This document shows positions 1-5,094 of a DNA stretch of 5,094 nucleotides, one piece after another. Both the position numbers and the translations under genes were made by a program. Origin of the DNA: Thermoflexus sp. (GTDB lineage: Bacteria > Chloroflexota > Anaerolineae > Thermoflexales > Thermoflexaceae); NCBI GenBank assembly GCA_017743605.1, contig JAGHYO010000185.1, positions 1 through 5,094 on the forward strand, in the 5' to 3' direction. How positions within the stretch are numbered: position 1 is the stretch's first letter; each line of letters starts with the position of its first letter. The notes beneath the pieces were generated by a model. It had not been told where the DNA came from. It did no database searches and worked only from the letters and a program-made list of their open reading frames with translations.

Positions 1-1244
1 GCCAGATATTCGTCCAGCGGCGTGGCGGTGAGCACCAGGAGGGCCACGCTTAGGGGCGTGCGGCGGCCCGCCCGTCCCGCCTGCTGACAGACCGAGGCGA
101 TGCTCCCCGGGTAGCCGACCATCACGCAGGCTCGCAGGGCGCCGATGTCGATCCCCAGCTCCAGGGCGTTGGTGGCGATCACCGCGCGGATCTGCCCCTC
201 CCGAAGCCCTCCCTCGATCTCCCGACGCTCCTCCGGGAGGTATCCCCCGCGATATCCTCGCACTTCCCCGGGATCCTCGCCTCGTTCGCGCCAGGCCCCC
301 CGCACGATGCGCAACAGCCGTTCCACCCCCATGCGAGACCGCCCGAAGGCGATGGTAGGGATCCCATGCTCCAGGAGGGTGAGGATCAACGCAGCGGCGG
401 CGGTCAAAGCGCTCTGGCGCAGGCCGGTGGCAGCGTCCAGCAGCGGGGGGCGATACAAGATGAAGTGGCGTTCGCCGGAAGGAGAGCCGTCGTCCTCCAC
501 GATGTGGACCGGGGCCTCCACCAGCCTCTCGGCCAGCTCGGGGCCGTTGGCGACGGTGGCAGAGGCCAGGAGGAACTGGGGCGTTGCGCCGTAAGCCCGG
601 GCCAGGCGTCGCAGCCGCCGCAACACGTTCGCCACCTGGCTGCCGAACACCCCCCGATAGACGTGGGCCTCATCGATCACCACGAAGCGCAGATGCCGTA
701 GGAAACCTGCCCAACGGGGATGCTGAGGCAGGATCCCCATATGCAGCATGTCGGGGTTGGTCAGGATCAGGCGCCCGCGCTCCCGAACGAAGCGCCGCGC
801 CTCCGCTGGCGTGTCCCCATCGTAAGGCAGGGCGGCCACCGGGAGCTCCAGGGCGGAGAGCCAGGCGCGGAGTACAGCGCGCTGATCGTGGGCCAGGGCC
901 TTGGTGGGATACAAAAAGAGGGCCGTGGTCCGCGGGTCCTCGCAGAGGGCCTGAAAGATGGGGAGCAGAAAGGCCAGGGTCTTCCCGGAGGCCGTTCCGG
1001 TGAAGAGAGCCACGTGGGCCCCTTGACGGGCCGCCCGATACGCTTCCGCCTGATGGGTGAACAGCGCCTGGATCCCCTGTCGCCGCAGCGCATCCTGACA
1101 GCGGGGGTGGAGATCCGCCGGGATCGGGACTTCACGGGCCTGCCGGGCGGGCGCCCGAGCCCATGCCGCCACATGCCGGCGAAAGGAAGGATCCCCCCGC
1201 CAGCGCTGCAGCAGGCGCGCCAGCGCGTGATCACCTGCGTCCAT
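1..1244 (-). CDS. DEAD/DEAH-box helicase, YprA/MrfA-like (3' end outside window)
   Basis: This is an ATP-dependent superfamily 2 DNA helicase, and 414 residues are visible. Motifs in order: a Q-motif-like LFTHQAEAY (61-69), Walker A GTASGKT (83-89), motif Ia around YPTKALAHDQ (112-121), motif Ib TNPDML (162-167), DEAH box (191-194), SAT (228-230), motif IV around IAFGRSR (298-304), a YRGGY element (331-335), motif V ATNALELGIDIG (357-368) and motif VI QQAGRAGRR (387-395). The Ib, YRGGY, LELGIDIG and LDEYL (410-414) segments are characteristic of the YprA/COG1205 group, whose members (B. subtilis MrfA, mycobacterial SftH) are 3'-5' helicases. Those proteins run to roughly 750 residues and end in a DUF1998 cysteine-containing domain; that part lies left of position 1. 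The start ATG at 1244-1242 is the first in-frame ATG after an upstream stop, with a purine-rich GGGGGAGGG about 12 nt upstream. The gene is divergent from the DUF554 cluster. A role in DNA repair is inferred from the family only. Confidence 0.93.
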   Translation of the reverse strand, partial: MDAGDHALARLLQRWRGDPSFRRHVAAWARAPARQAREVPIPADLHPRCQDALRRQGIQALFTHQAEAYRAARQGAHVALFTGTASGKTLAFLLPIFQALCEDPRTTALFLYPTKALAHDQRAVLRAWLSALELPVAALPYDGDTPAEARRFVRERGRLILTNPDMLHMGILPQHPRWAGFLRHLRFVVIDEAHVYRGVFGSQVANVLRRLRRLARAYGATPQFLLASATVANGPELAERLVEAPVHIVEDDGSPSGERHFILYRPPLLDAATGLRQSALTAAAALILTLLEHGIPTIAFGRSRMGVERLLRIVRGAWRERGEDPGEVRGYRGGYLPEERREIEGGLREGQIRAVIATNALELGIDIGALRACVMVGYPGSIASVCQQAGRAGRRTPLSVALLVLTATPLDEYL

Positions 1245-1395
1245 GGCGGAATGCGTCCCTCCCCCGAAGCGACGGATCGTTGAGATCGCTCCCTCCTCCC
1301 ATTATGCCTTTAAGGAAGGATTCCGGTATCCTTGGGGGAAAACAGCCGTCGGGGTCGACGGTCATCCACTGTTCTGAACCCGGGGAGCACCCGCA
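1245..1395. promoter_or_regulatory. Divergent intergenic region with candidate promoters
   Basis: This 151-nt gap separates the minus-strand helicase from the plus-strand DUF554 gene, so it should hold a promoter for each. On the minus strand, CATAAT (1306-1301) matches five of six bases of the -10 consensus and would start transcription about 50 nt before the helicase ATG, but no good -35 is seen. On the plus strand, TATCCT (1327-1332) matches four of six -10 bases, again with no clear -35. TTGAGA (1280-1285) followed 17 nt later by TATGCC (1303-1308) is an alternative weak plus-strand pair. The DUF554 start is supported by GGGGAG (1382-1387), 8 nt before its ATG. Confidence 0.4.
1346..1361. 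repeat. Inverted repeat (6-bp arms, 4-nt loop) in DUF554 leader
   Basis: CCGTCG (1346-1351) and CGACGG (1356-1361) are perfect reverse complements around the loop GGGT. The element lies 34 nt before the DUF554 ATG and just downstream of the plus-strand TATCCT box. It would form a short hairpin at the start of the leader RNA, or it could be an operator. No T-run follows, so it is not a typical terminator. Confidence 0.35.
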
Positions 1396-2127
1396 ATGGT
1401 GGGAACGCTGATCAATGTGGCGACAGTGGTGGCCGGGAGCAGCGCCGGCTTGCTGGTGGGCAGCCGTCTCCCGGAGCGCATCCGCCAGACCGTGCTGAGC
1501 GGCCTGGGCCTGATCACCCTAGTCATCGGGATGAGCATGGCGCTCCAGACCCGGAACCCGCTGCTGATGCTGGCCGCGCTGCTGCTGGGTGGGGTCATCG
1601 GGGAGCTGCTCAGCCTGGAGGAACGGCTGCAGGCCCTGGGACGTTACCTGGAGACCCGCGTCTCCGGCCGCAGCGGAGAAGGCAGCGCCTTTGTCAGGGG
1701 CTTCGTCACCGCCAGTCTGGTCTTCTGCGTCGGCCCCATGACCATCCTGGGCTCCATCCAGGACGGCCTCACCGGCAACTACACGCTGCTGGCCATCAAG
1801 GCCACCCTGGATGGCTTCGCCTCCCTGGCCTTCAGCGCCTCCCTGGGCATCGGCGTGATGTTCGCCGCCCTGACGGTGCTGATCTACCAGGGCGCCCTCA
1901 CCCTGGGAGCAGGGCTGGTGAAAGCGGTTCTCACCGAGGCGATGATCACAGAGATGACCGCCGTTGGGGGGACGATGATCCTGGGCATCGGACTGCTGCT
2001 GCTCGACCTCAAGCGGGTGCGGGTGGCCAGCTTCCTCCCCGGCCTGTTCATCGCCCCCCTCCTGGTCGCCCTCGCCCCGACCCTCAACGCCATGCTGGTC
2101 CGCCTGGGGATCCCCCTCACCCCCTAA
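1396..2127 (+). CDS. DUF554 family integral membrane protein
   Basis: This 243-residue protein belongs to the DUF554 family (relatives include B. subtilis YdfK and E. coli YqgA), which has no firmly established biochemical function and is often annotated as a possible transporter or channel. The family start, MVGTLINVATVVAGSSAGLL, is present, followed by RLPERIRQTVLSGLGLITLVIG (24-45) and the diagnostic CVGPMTILGSIQDGL (111-125). Hydrophobic segments occur near residues 3-22, 33-50, 55-72, 100-120, 140-163 and 190-235, consistent with a multi-pass inner-membrane protein. The loop around 73-97 is charged (EERLQ, RYLETR). Length is normal for the family. The ATG has GGGGAG 8 nt upstream. The stop is followed 18 nt later by the amidohydrolase start, so the two are probably cotranscribed. 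Family assignment is firm; function is unknown. Confidence 0.93.
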   Translation: MVGTLINVATVVAGSSAGLLVGSRLPERIRQTVLSGLGLITLVIGMSMALQTRNPLLMLAALLLGGVIGELLSLEERLQALGRYLETRVSGRSGEGSAFVRGFVTASLVFCVGPMTILGSIQDGLTGNYTLLAIKATLDGFASLAFSASLGIGVMFAALTVLIYQGALTLGAGLVKAVLTEAMITEMTAVGGTMILGIGLLLLDLKRVRVASFLPGLFIAPLLVALAPTLNAMLVRLGIPLTP

Positions 2128-2145
2128 GATGCGGGAGGAATCCGA

Positions 2146-3507
2146 ATGTTGATCCGAAACGGAACCTTGGTGACTGCGGAGGGGACGTTGCGGGCGGAGA
2201 TCCGGATCGAGGGAGAACGGATCGCTGCCATCGGGGATCTGGCCCCCTACCCCAGCGAGCCGGTGGTGGACGCCGGCGGCGCGTACGTGCTCCCCGGCCT
2301 GGTGGACCCCCATGTTCACATCGCCCTAAACACCGGGATCTACCACACGGACGATGACTGGTGGATTGGAACGCGGGCCGCCGCCTTCGGCGGGATCACC
2401 ACAGTGATCGACTTCGCCACCCAGTTCCGGGGGCAGCGCTTCGAGGACGCCCTGGCCGCCCGCCTGGAGGAAGCCCGGGAGAAGGCCGCGGTGGACTACG
2501 CCCTCCATATGATGGTCACCGACCTTCCGCCGGGCCGAGAGGGAGAGCTGGGAAAGCTGGTAGAACATGGGGTGTCCGGCATCAAGCTTTACACCACCTA
2601 CCGGCCGAACTACTACGCCGATGACGCCGCCCTGTTGCGGGTGATGCGGGCGGCGGGCGCGCTGGGGCTGATCACTATGGTCCACTGCGAGAACGACGCC
2701 ATGGTGACCGAAGCCTGTGAGCAGCTGAAGGCAGCGGGGCGCACCGGCTTGCAGGAGCACGGCCGCTCCCGGCCGCCTCTGGCGGAGATCGAGGCCGTGC
2801 ACCGCGTCCTCTTCCTGGCCGCTGAGGCCCGCGCCCCCGTCTACATCGTCCACTGCTCCACCGCCCGATCTGTGGACTTAGTCCACGAGGCCGCCCAGCG
2901 CGGGCAGCCGGCCTTCGCCGAGACCTGCCCTCAATATCTGCTTCTGGACGAGACCGCTTATGAGGGCCCCCACCCGGAGTGGTACATCCTCCAGCCCCCG
3001 CTGCGCCCGACCCCTGAGCAGGCTGGGCTGTGGGAGCGCCTCCGACGGGGCTGGATCGCGGCCATCGGGACTGACCACTGCGATTACGTCCTGGGTCAGA
3101 AAACAGCTACGCGCTCCTTCCTCACCACCCCCGGCGGGCTGCCAGGGCTAGAGACCATGCTGCCGTTGCTTTACACCTACGGCGTCGCCGAGGGGCGCAT
3201 CGGATGGCCCGATTTGGTGCGCCTATGCGCCACTGGCCCGGCGAAGATCTTCGGGCTCTACCCCCGGAAGGGATCCCTGCAGCCGGGGGCCGACGCCGAC
3301 CTGGTGATCTACGACCCGGAGCCGGAGGAGATCCTCTCTGCCGCCCGGCTGCATCACATCGCCGGTTACACTCCCTATGAAGGCTGGCGGGTGCGGGGAC
3401 GGGTGCGCACGGTGATCGCGCGGGGCCAGATGGTTGTGGAGGACGGCATCTTCCAGGGGACGCCCGGCTGGGGCCGTTTCCTCCCGGCCGCTCCTTTCAC
3501 CACCTGA
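2146..3507 (+). CDS. Dihydropyrimidinase / D-hydantoinase-type amidohydrolase
   Basis: This is a 453-residue cyclic amidohydrolase predicted to open a cyclic amide such as dihydropyrimidine or a 5-substituted hydantoin to an N-carbamoyl amino acid, in the cytoplasm. It has the N-terminal beta-sandwich start (LIRNGTLVTAEG), then DPHVH with metal ligands His56 and His58, the carbamylatable Lys147 in GIKLYTTY, His180 (MVHCEND), His236 (IVHCSTA) and the catalytic Asp310 in GTDHCDY. Tyr152 lies five residues after the lysine, as does the substrate-gating tyrosine of characterised D-hydantoinases (K150/Y155). PGGLPGLETMLPLLY and the C-terminal HHIAGYTPYEG and GADADLVIYDP segments also fit this branch. 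Length is close to the usual 455-480. GGGAGGA (2133-2139) sits 6 nt before the ATG. All metal-site residues are intact, so it should be active. The exact substrate is uncertain: no partner carbamoylase, beta-ureidopropionase or dihydropyrimidine dehydrogenase gene is visible. Allantoinase or another dihydroorotase-like activity is the main alternative. Confidence 0.9.
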   Translation: MLIRNGTLVTAEGTLRAEIRIEGERIAAIGDLAPYPSEPVVDAGGAYVLPGLVDPHVHIALNTGIYHTDDDWWIGTRAAAFGGITTVIDFATQFRGQRFEDALAARLEEAREKAAVDYALHMMVTDLPPGREGELGKLVEHGVSGIKLYTTYRPNYYADDAALLRVMRAAGALGLITMVHCENDAMVTEACEQLKAAGRTGLQEHGRSRPPLAEIEAVHRVLFLAAEARAPVYIVHCSTARSVDLVHEAAQRGQPAFAETCPQYLLLDETAYEGPHPEWYILQPPLRPTPEQAGLWERLRRGWIAAIGTDHCDYVLGQKTATRSFLTTPGGLPGLETMLPLLYTYGVAEGRIGWPDLVRLCATGPAKIFGLYPRKGSLQPGADADLVIYDPEPEEILSAARLHHIAGYTPYEGWRVRGRVRTVIARGQMVVEDGIFQGTPGWGRFLPAAPFTT

Positions 3508-3524
3508 CCCTAAATGGAGCTCCC

Positions 3525-4400
3525 ATGGGGAAGCGCGCGCTGGTGCTCTCCGGCGGCGGCGGGCGGGGCGCCTATGCAGTAGGGGTCATCCGTGCCCTCT
3601 ATCGCGCCGGATGGATCCCGGAGATCCTGGTGGGCACTTCCATCGGCGCCGTGAACGCCGCCGCCCTGGCGGCGGGCTGGATGGCAGAGCGGTTGGTGGA
3701 TTTCTGGCTAGGCCTGCGGTCTTCCCATATTCACCGCCCCCACCTGCGGATCTGGCAGAGCCTGTTCACCACGGCTCCGCTTCGCGCCACGCTCGGCCGT
3801 CACATCGACTTCGAGCGCCTGAACGATCCCGACAACCCGCGCGTGCTGCTGGTGCTAGCCACCGACCTCCGTCAGGGATGCCCGGTGGTCTTCGCCAGCC
3901 GCCCCGTCCCCAAAGCCCTCTGGGTCCGCATCGGGCCGGAGCACCTGCTCGCGAGCTGCAGCATCCCCTACATCTACCCGGCCACGCGGGTGGAGCGCAG
4001 CCTGTTCTGGGATGGGGCGGTGATGGCGAACACGCCGTTGAACGCCGCCATCGAGGCCGGCGCCGACGAGATCGTGGCGGTGCTGCTGGCCCCAATGCCC
4101 GGTGAAGCCGGCGGATGGCCCCTCCCTCGCCATCCCCTCCAGGCCCTCGCCCTGGTCCTGGATCTGGCCCTCCTGGCCACCTTCGAGAACGACTATCGGC
4201 AGCTGCAGGCCGTGAACCAGGCAGTGCGTCGGGGACGTCCTCTCAAGCCAACCCATCGGGAGATCCGATGCCACGTAGTGGCTCCCGCCGCCCCGCTGCC
4301 CCTCTCCCGCATCCTGCGCTATGACCCAGCAGGGACCCGCGCCCTCATCGCCCAGGGGGAAGCGGACGCCCGGGCGATCCTGGATCGGCTGGAGGGATAA
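3525..4400 (+). CDS. Patatin-like phospholipase family protein
   Basis: This 291-residue serine acyl hydrolase is of the bacterial patatin/RssA type, predicted to cleave acyl chains from lipids. The glycine-rich oxyanion-hole loop GGGGRGAY is at 10-17, the nucleophile elbow GTSIG at 37-41 gives catalytic Ser39, and the partner aspartate is Asp163 in WDGAVMANTPL, followed by the usual AIEAGADEIVAV. The family element LLASCSIPYIYPAT precedes the aspartate. The C-terminal part has a hydrophobic, possibly membrane-associating helix near 203-220 and ends with RALIAQGEADARAIL, typical of the single-domain bacterial forms. There is no signal peptide or lipobox, so it is probably cytoplasmic or peripheral to the membrane. 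GGAG (3516-3519) lies 5 nt before the ATG. It starts 17 nt after the amidohydrolase stop and is probably the last gene of that operon. Both catalytic residues are present; substrate is not predictable. Confidence 0.93.
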   Translation: MGKRALVLSGGGGRGAYAVGVIRALYRAGWIPEILVGTSIGAVNAAALAAGWMAERLVDFWLGLRSSHIHRPHLRIWQSLFTTAPLRATLGRHIDFERLNDPDNPRVLLVLATDLRQGCPVVFASRPVPKALWVRIGPEHLLASCSIPYIYPATRVERSLFWDGAVMANTPLNAAIEAGADEIVAVLLAPMPGEAGGWPLPRHPLQALALVLDLALLATFENDYRQLQAVNQAVRRGRPLKPTHREIRCHVVAPAAPLPLSRILRYDPAGTRALIAQGEADARAILDRLEG

Positions 4401-4530
4401 AGCCCCTGGGTTTGAGGGAGGGCAACATTCTCACAAGGTCAGATGAGTCATGCGGCGGACCCGGGCCAAGCCTGGCACATAGAGCCTGAACACCGAGGTT
4501 CGAGAGAGGACGTGGATACCCTGAATCCGT

Positions 4531-4554
4531 CGATGCGGAATCGATCCCGCATCG
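4531..4554. repeat. Perfect 8-bp inverted repeat, 8-nt loop
   Basis: CGATGCGG (4531-4538) is the exact reverse complement of CCGCATCG (4547-4554), and the loop contains the palindrome ATCGAT (4540-4545). Outer CCGT (4527-4530) and ACGG (4561-4564) could extend the structure across a 6-nt bulge. It lies between the end of the patatin operon and the next promoter, about 37 nt before the -35 box. Without a T-run on either strand it is not a classical intrinsic terminator. It may be an RNA-end hairpin or a protein-binding site. Confidence 0.5.
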
Positions 4555-4584
4555 GAGAAAACGGACGGCCCCGATCCGCAAGCG

Positions 4585-4615
4585 CAACGCGTTGACAATA
4601 GCCAACGCTCGCGTT
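4585..4615. promoter_or_regulatory. Operator-like cluster of CAACGC/GCGTTG half-sites
   Basis: CAACGCGTTG (4585-4594) is a perfect 10-bp palindrome whose right end overlaps the -35 box. GCGTTG (4589-4594) is also mirrored by CAACGC (4603-4608) in the spacer, and CGCGTT recurs at 4588-4593 and 4610-4615, reaching the -10. Repeated symmetric half-sites across a core promoter are what a repressor-binding site looks like, but no regulator is identified here. Confidence 0.4.
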
Positions 4616-4620
4616 ATCCT
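4592..4620 (+). promoter_or_regulatory. Sigma70-type promoter for the coiled-coil gene
   Basis: A perfect -35 box TTGACA (4592-4597) is followed after exactly 17 nt by TATCCT (4615-4620), which matches four of six bases of the -10 consensus. Transcription would start near 4627, giving a leader of about 30 nt before the ATG at 4660. This is the best promoter in the window and indicates that the coiled-coil gene is transcribed separately from the patatin operon. Confidence 0.7.
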
Positions 4621-4659
4621 GGGTTCTGGAATCCATGTATTGGAGCTGGAGAACCTGGG

Positions 4660-5094
4660 ATGACCCCTCAGATGATCGAAGAGCTGCTTCAGGATCCTGT
4701 GTTCCGCCTGAAGTTTTTAGAGCTCCTGGATCGGGATCCGGCGTTCCGGGAGGAGGTGCGCCGCAAGCTGCTCACGGACGAGCTCCTCGCTCTCCCGGAG
4801 CGCGTGGAGCGCCTGCGCCTGGAAATCCATAAGGAGTTCGAACGGGTCTGGAGGGCGATTCAGGAGAACAATCGGCAGATCGCGGCGTTGACGGAGCGGA
4901 TGGAGCGGGTGGAGGCCCAGATCGCAACGCTCGCCCAGCAGGTTCAGGAGAACAGCCGCCAGATCGCAGCGCTGACGGAACGGATGGAGCGGGTGGAGAC
5001 CCAGATCGCAACGCTCGCCCAGCAGGTTCAGGAGAACAGCCGCCAGATCGCAGCGCTGACGGAACGGATGGAGCGGGTGGAGACCCAGATCGCA
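4660..5094 (+). CDS. Coiled-coil repeat protein (3' end outside window)
   Basis: The open frame runs 145 codons to the window edge without a stop. Residues 1-38 carry two copies of a DPxFR motif (12-16 and 26-30) spaced 14 residues apart in helical, charged sequence. Residues 39-66 form a further charged helix (PERVERL, HKEFERV). From residue 67 on, a 28-residue unit repeats (67-94, 95-122, 123-145 cut off), each unit being four heptads with a-positions V/I, I, M, I and d-positions N, L, V, L: a strong coiled coil. No signal peptide or membrane segment is seen. The start at 4660 has GGAGA (4648-4652) 7 nt upstream; the in-frame ATG at 4672 is less well placed. The layout resembles thermophile and Chloroflexota proteins with a DPxFR-rich N-terminus, variable coiled coil and sometimes a C-terminal DUF3782/PD-(D/E)XK-like domain, but that is inference because the C-terminus is not visible. 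Function unknown. Confidence 0.85.
   Translation, partial: MTPQMIEELLQDPVFRLKFLELLDRDPAFREEVRRKLLTDELLALPERVERLRLEIHKEFERVWRAIQENNRQIAALTERMERVEAQIATLAQQVQENSRQIAALTERMERVETQIATLAQQVQENSRQIAALTERMERVETQIA
4858..5094 (+). repeat. 84-bp in-frame tandem repeat (2.8 copies visible)
   Basis: Unit 1 is 4858-4941, unit 2 is 4942-5025, and unit 3 starts at 5026 and is cut by the window at 69 of 84 bases. Units 2 and 3 are identical over all 69 shared bases; unit 1 differs from unit 2 at eight positions by direct comparison. The period of 84 bp equals 28 codons or four heptads, so gain or loss of a unit keeps both the reading frame and the coiled-coil register. More copies may follow to the right. 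Confidence 0.95.

Larger units (their letters stand above)
4401..4659. other. Intergenic region between patatin and coiled-coil genes
   Basis: No convincing coding sequence is seen on either strand in these 259 nt. The left part (4401-4526) has no clear signal; a G/C-rich imperfect stem at 4402-4423 lacks a T-run. The right part holds a perfect 8-bp inverted repeat (4531-4554) and the promoter for the coiled-coil gene (4592-4620), listed separately. Confidence 0.7.

Noticed and set aside
767..1234. A 155-codon minus-strand frame inside the helicase
   Set aside because: The helicase frame, offset from this one, has every expected motif; this translation is Arg/Pro/Ser-rich with no motif.
1519..2319. 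A 266-codon minus-strand open frame opposite DUF554
   Set aside because: The product is rich in Gly, Gln, His and Glu without domains and is antisense to a well-supported gene; typical of high-GC codon bias.
1332..2357. A 341-codon plus-strand open frame overlapping the DUF554 gene and the start of the amidohydrolase
   Set aside because: Its translation is low-complexity, rich in Gly, Arg and Pro with no recognisable family, while the overlapping frame is a clear DUF554 protein. It is a GC-rich shadow frame.
4402..4423. Possible terminator stem just after the patatin stop (GCCC paired with GGGC)
   Set aside because: The stem is imperfect with a bulge and is followed by CAACATTCTC, not a T-run, so it does not qualify as an intrinsic terminator.
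4485..4515. A GGTTCGAG segment resembling the T-arm loop of a tRNA
   Set aside because: The flanking bases do not pair as a five-base stem and no anticodon or acceptor arm can be built around it.
4635..4832. A 65-codon plus-strand frame starting at ATG 4635
   Set aside because: It overlaps the coiled-coil gene in another frame, is Gly/Pro/Arg-rich, and has no well-spaced ribosome-binding site.
4858..5094. Direct repeats considered as a CRISPR array
   Set aside because: The repeats are contiguous, have no unique spacers and keep an open reading frame in heptad register, so they are a coding tandem repeat.

Overview
The window is GC-rich (about two thirds G+C by eye), uses G/C-ending codons and carries compact genes with good Shine-Dalgarno sequences. 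Gene content and protein style fit a thermophilic or soil bacterium of the Chloroflexota (Thermoflexus/Anaerolineae-like). That placement is an inference from style; no taxonomic marker such as rRNA is present.

Layout: (1) 1-1244, minus strand: the N-terminal 414 residues of a DEAD/DEAH-box helicase of the YprA/MrfA (COG1205) type with all core helicase motifs; its C-terminus lies left of the window. (2) 1245-1395: a divergent intergenic region with -10-like boxes on both strands and a perfect inverted repeat. (3) 1396-4400, plus strand: a tight three-gene cluster, probably one operon, with 18-nt and 17-nt gaps. It encodes a DUF554 membrane protein, a dihydropyrimidinase/D-hydantoinase-type amidohydrolase with complete metal ligands, and a patatin-like phospholipase with an intact Ser-Asp dyad. 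(4) 4401-4659: a 259-nt intergenic stretch with a perfect 8-bp hairpin and a strong promoter (TTGACA, 17-nt spacer, TATCCT) embedded in repeated CAACGC/GCGTTG half-sites. (5) 4660-5094, plus strand: the start of a coiled-coil protein built from an 84-bp (28-residue, four-heptad) tandem repeat that runs off the right edge.

How the genes work together is not obvious. The middle cluster combines a small membrane protein, a cyclic-amide hydrolase and a lipid acyl hydrolase, with no other pyrimidine- or hydantoin-degradation gene in view. The helicase and the coiled-coil gene appear to be separate transcription units. The most notable item is the recently expanded, near-identical repeat in the coiled-coil gene together with its operator-like promoter. 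I see no tRNA, rRNA, CRISPR array, insertion sequence or convincing intrinsic terminator.
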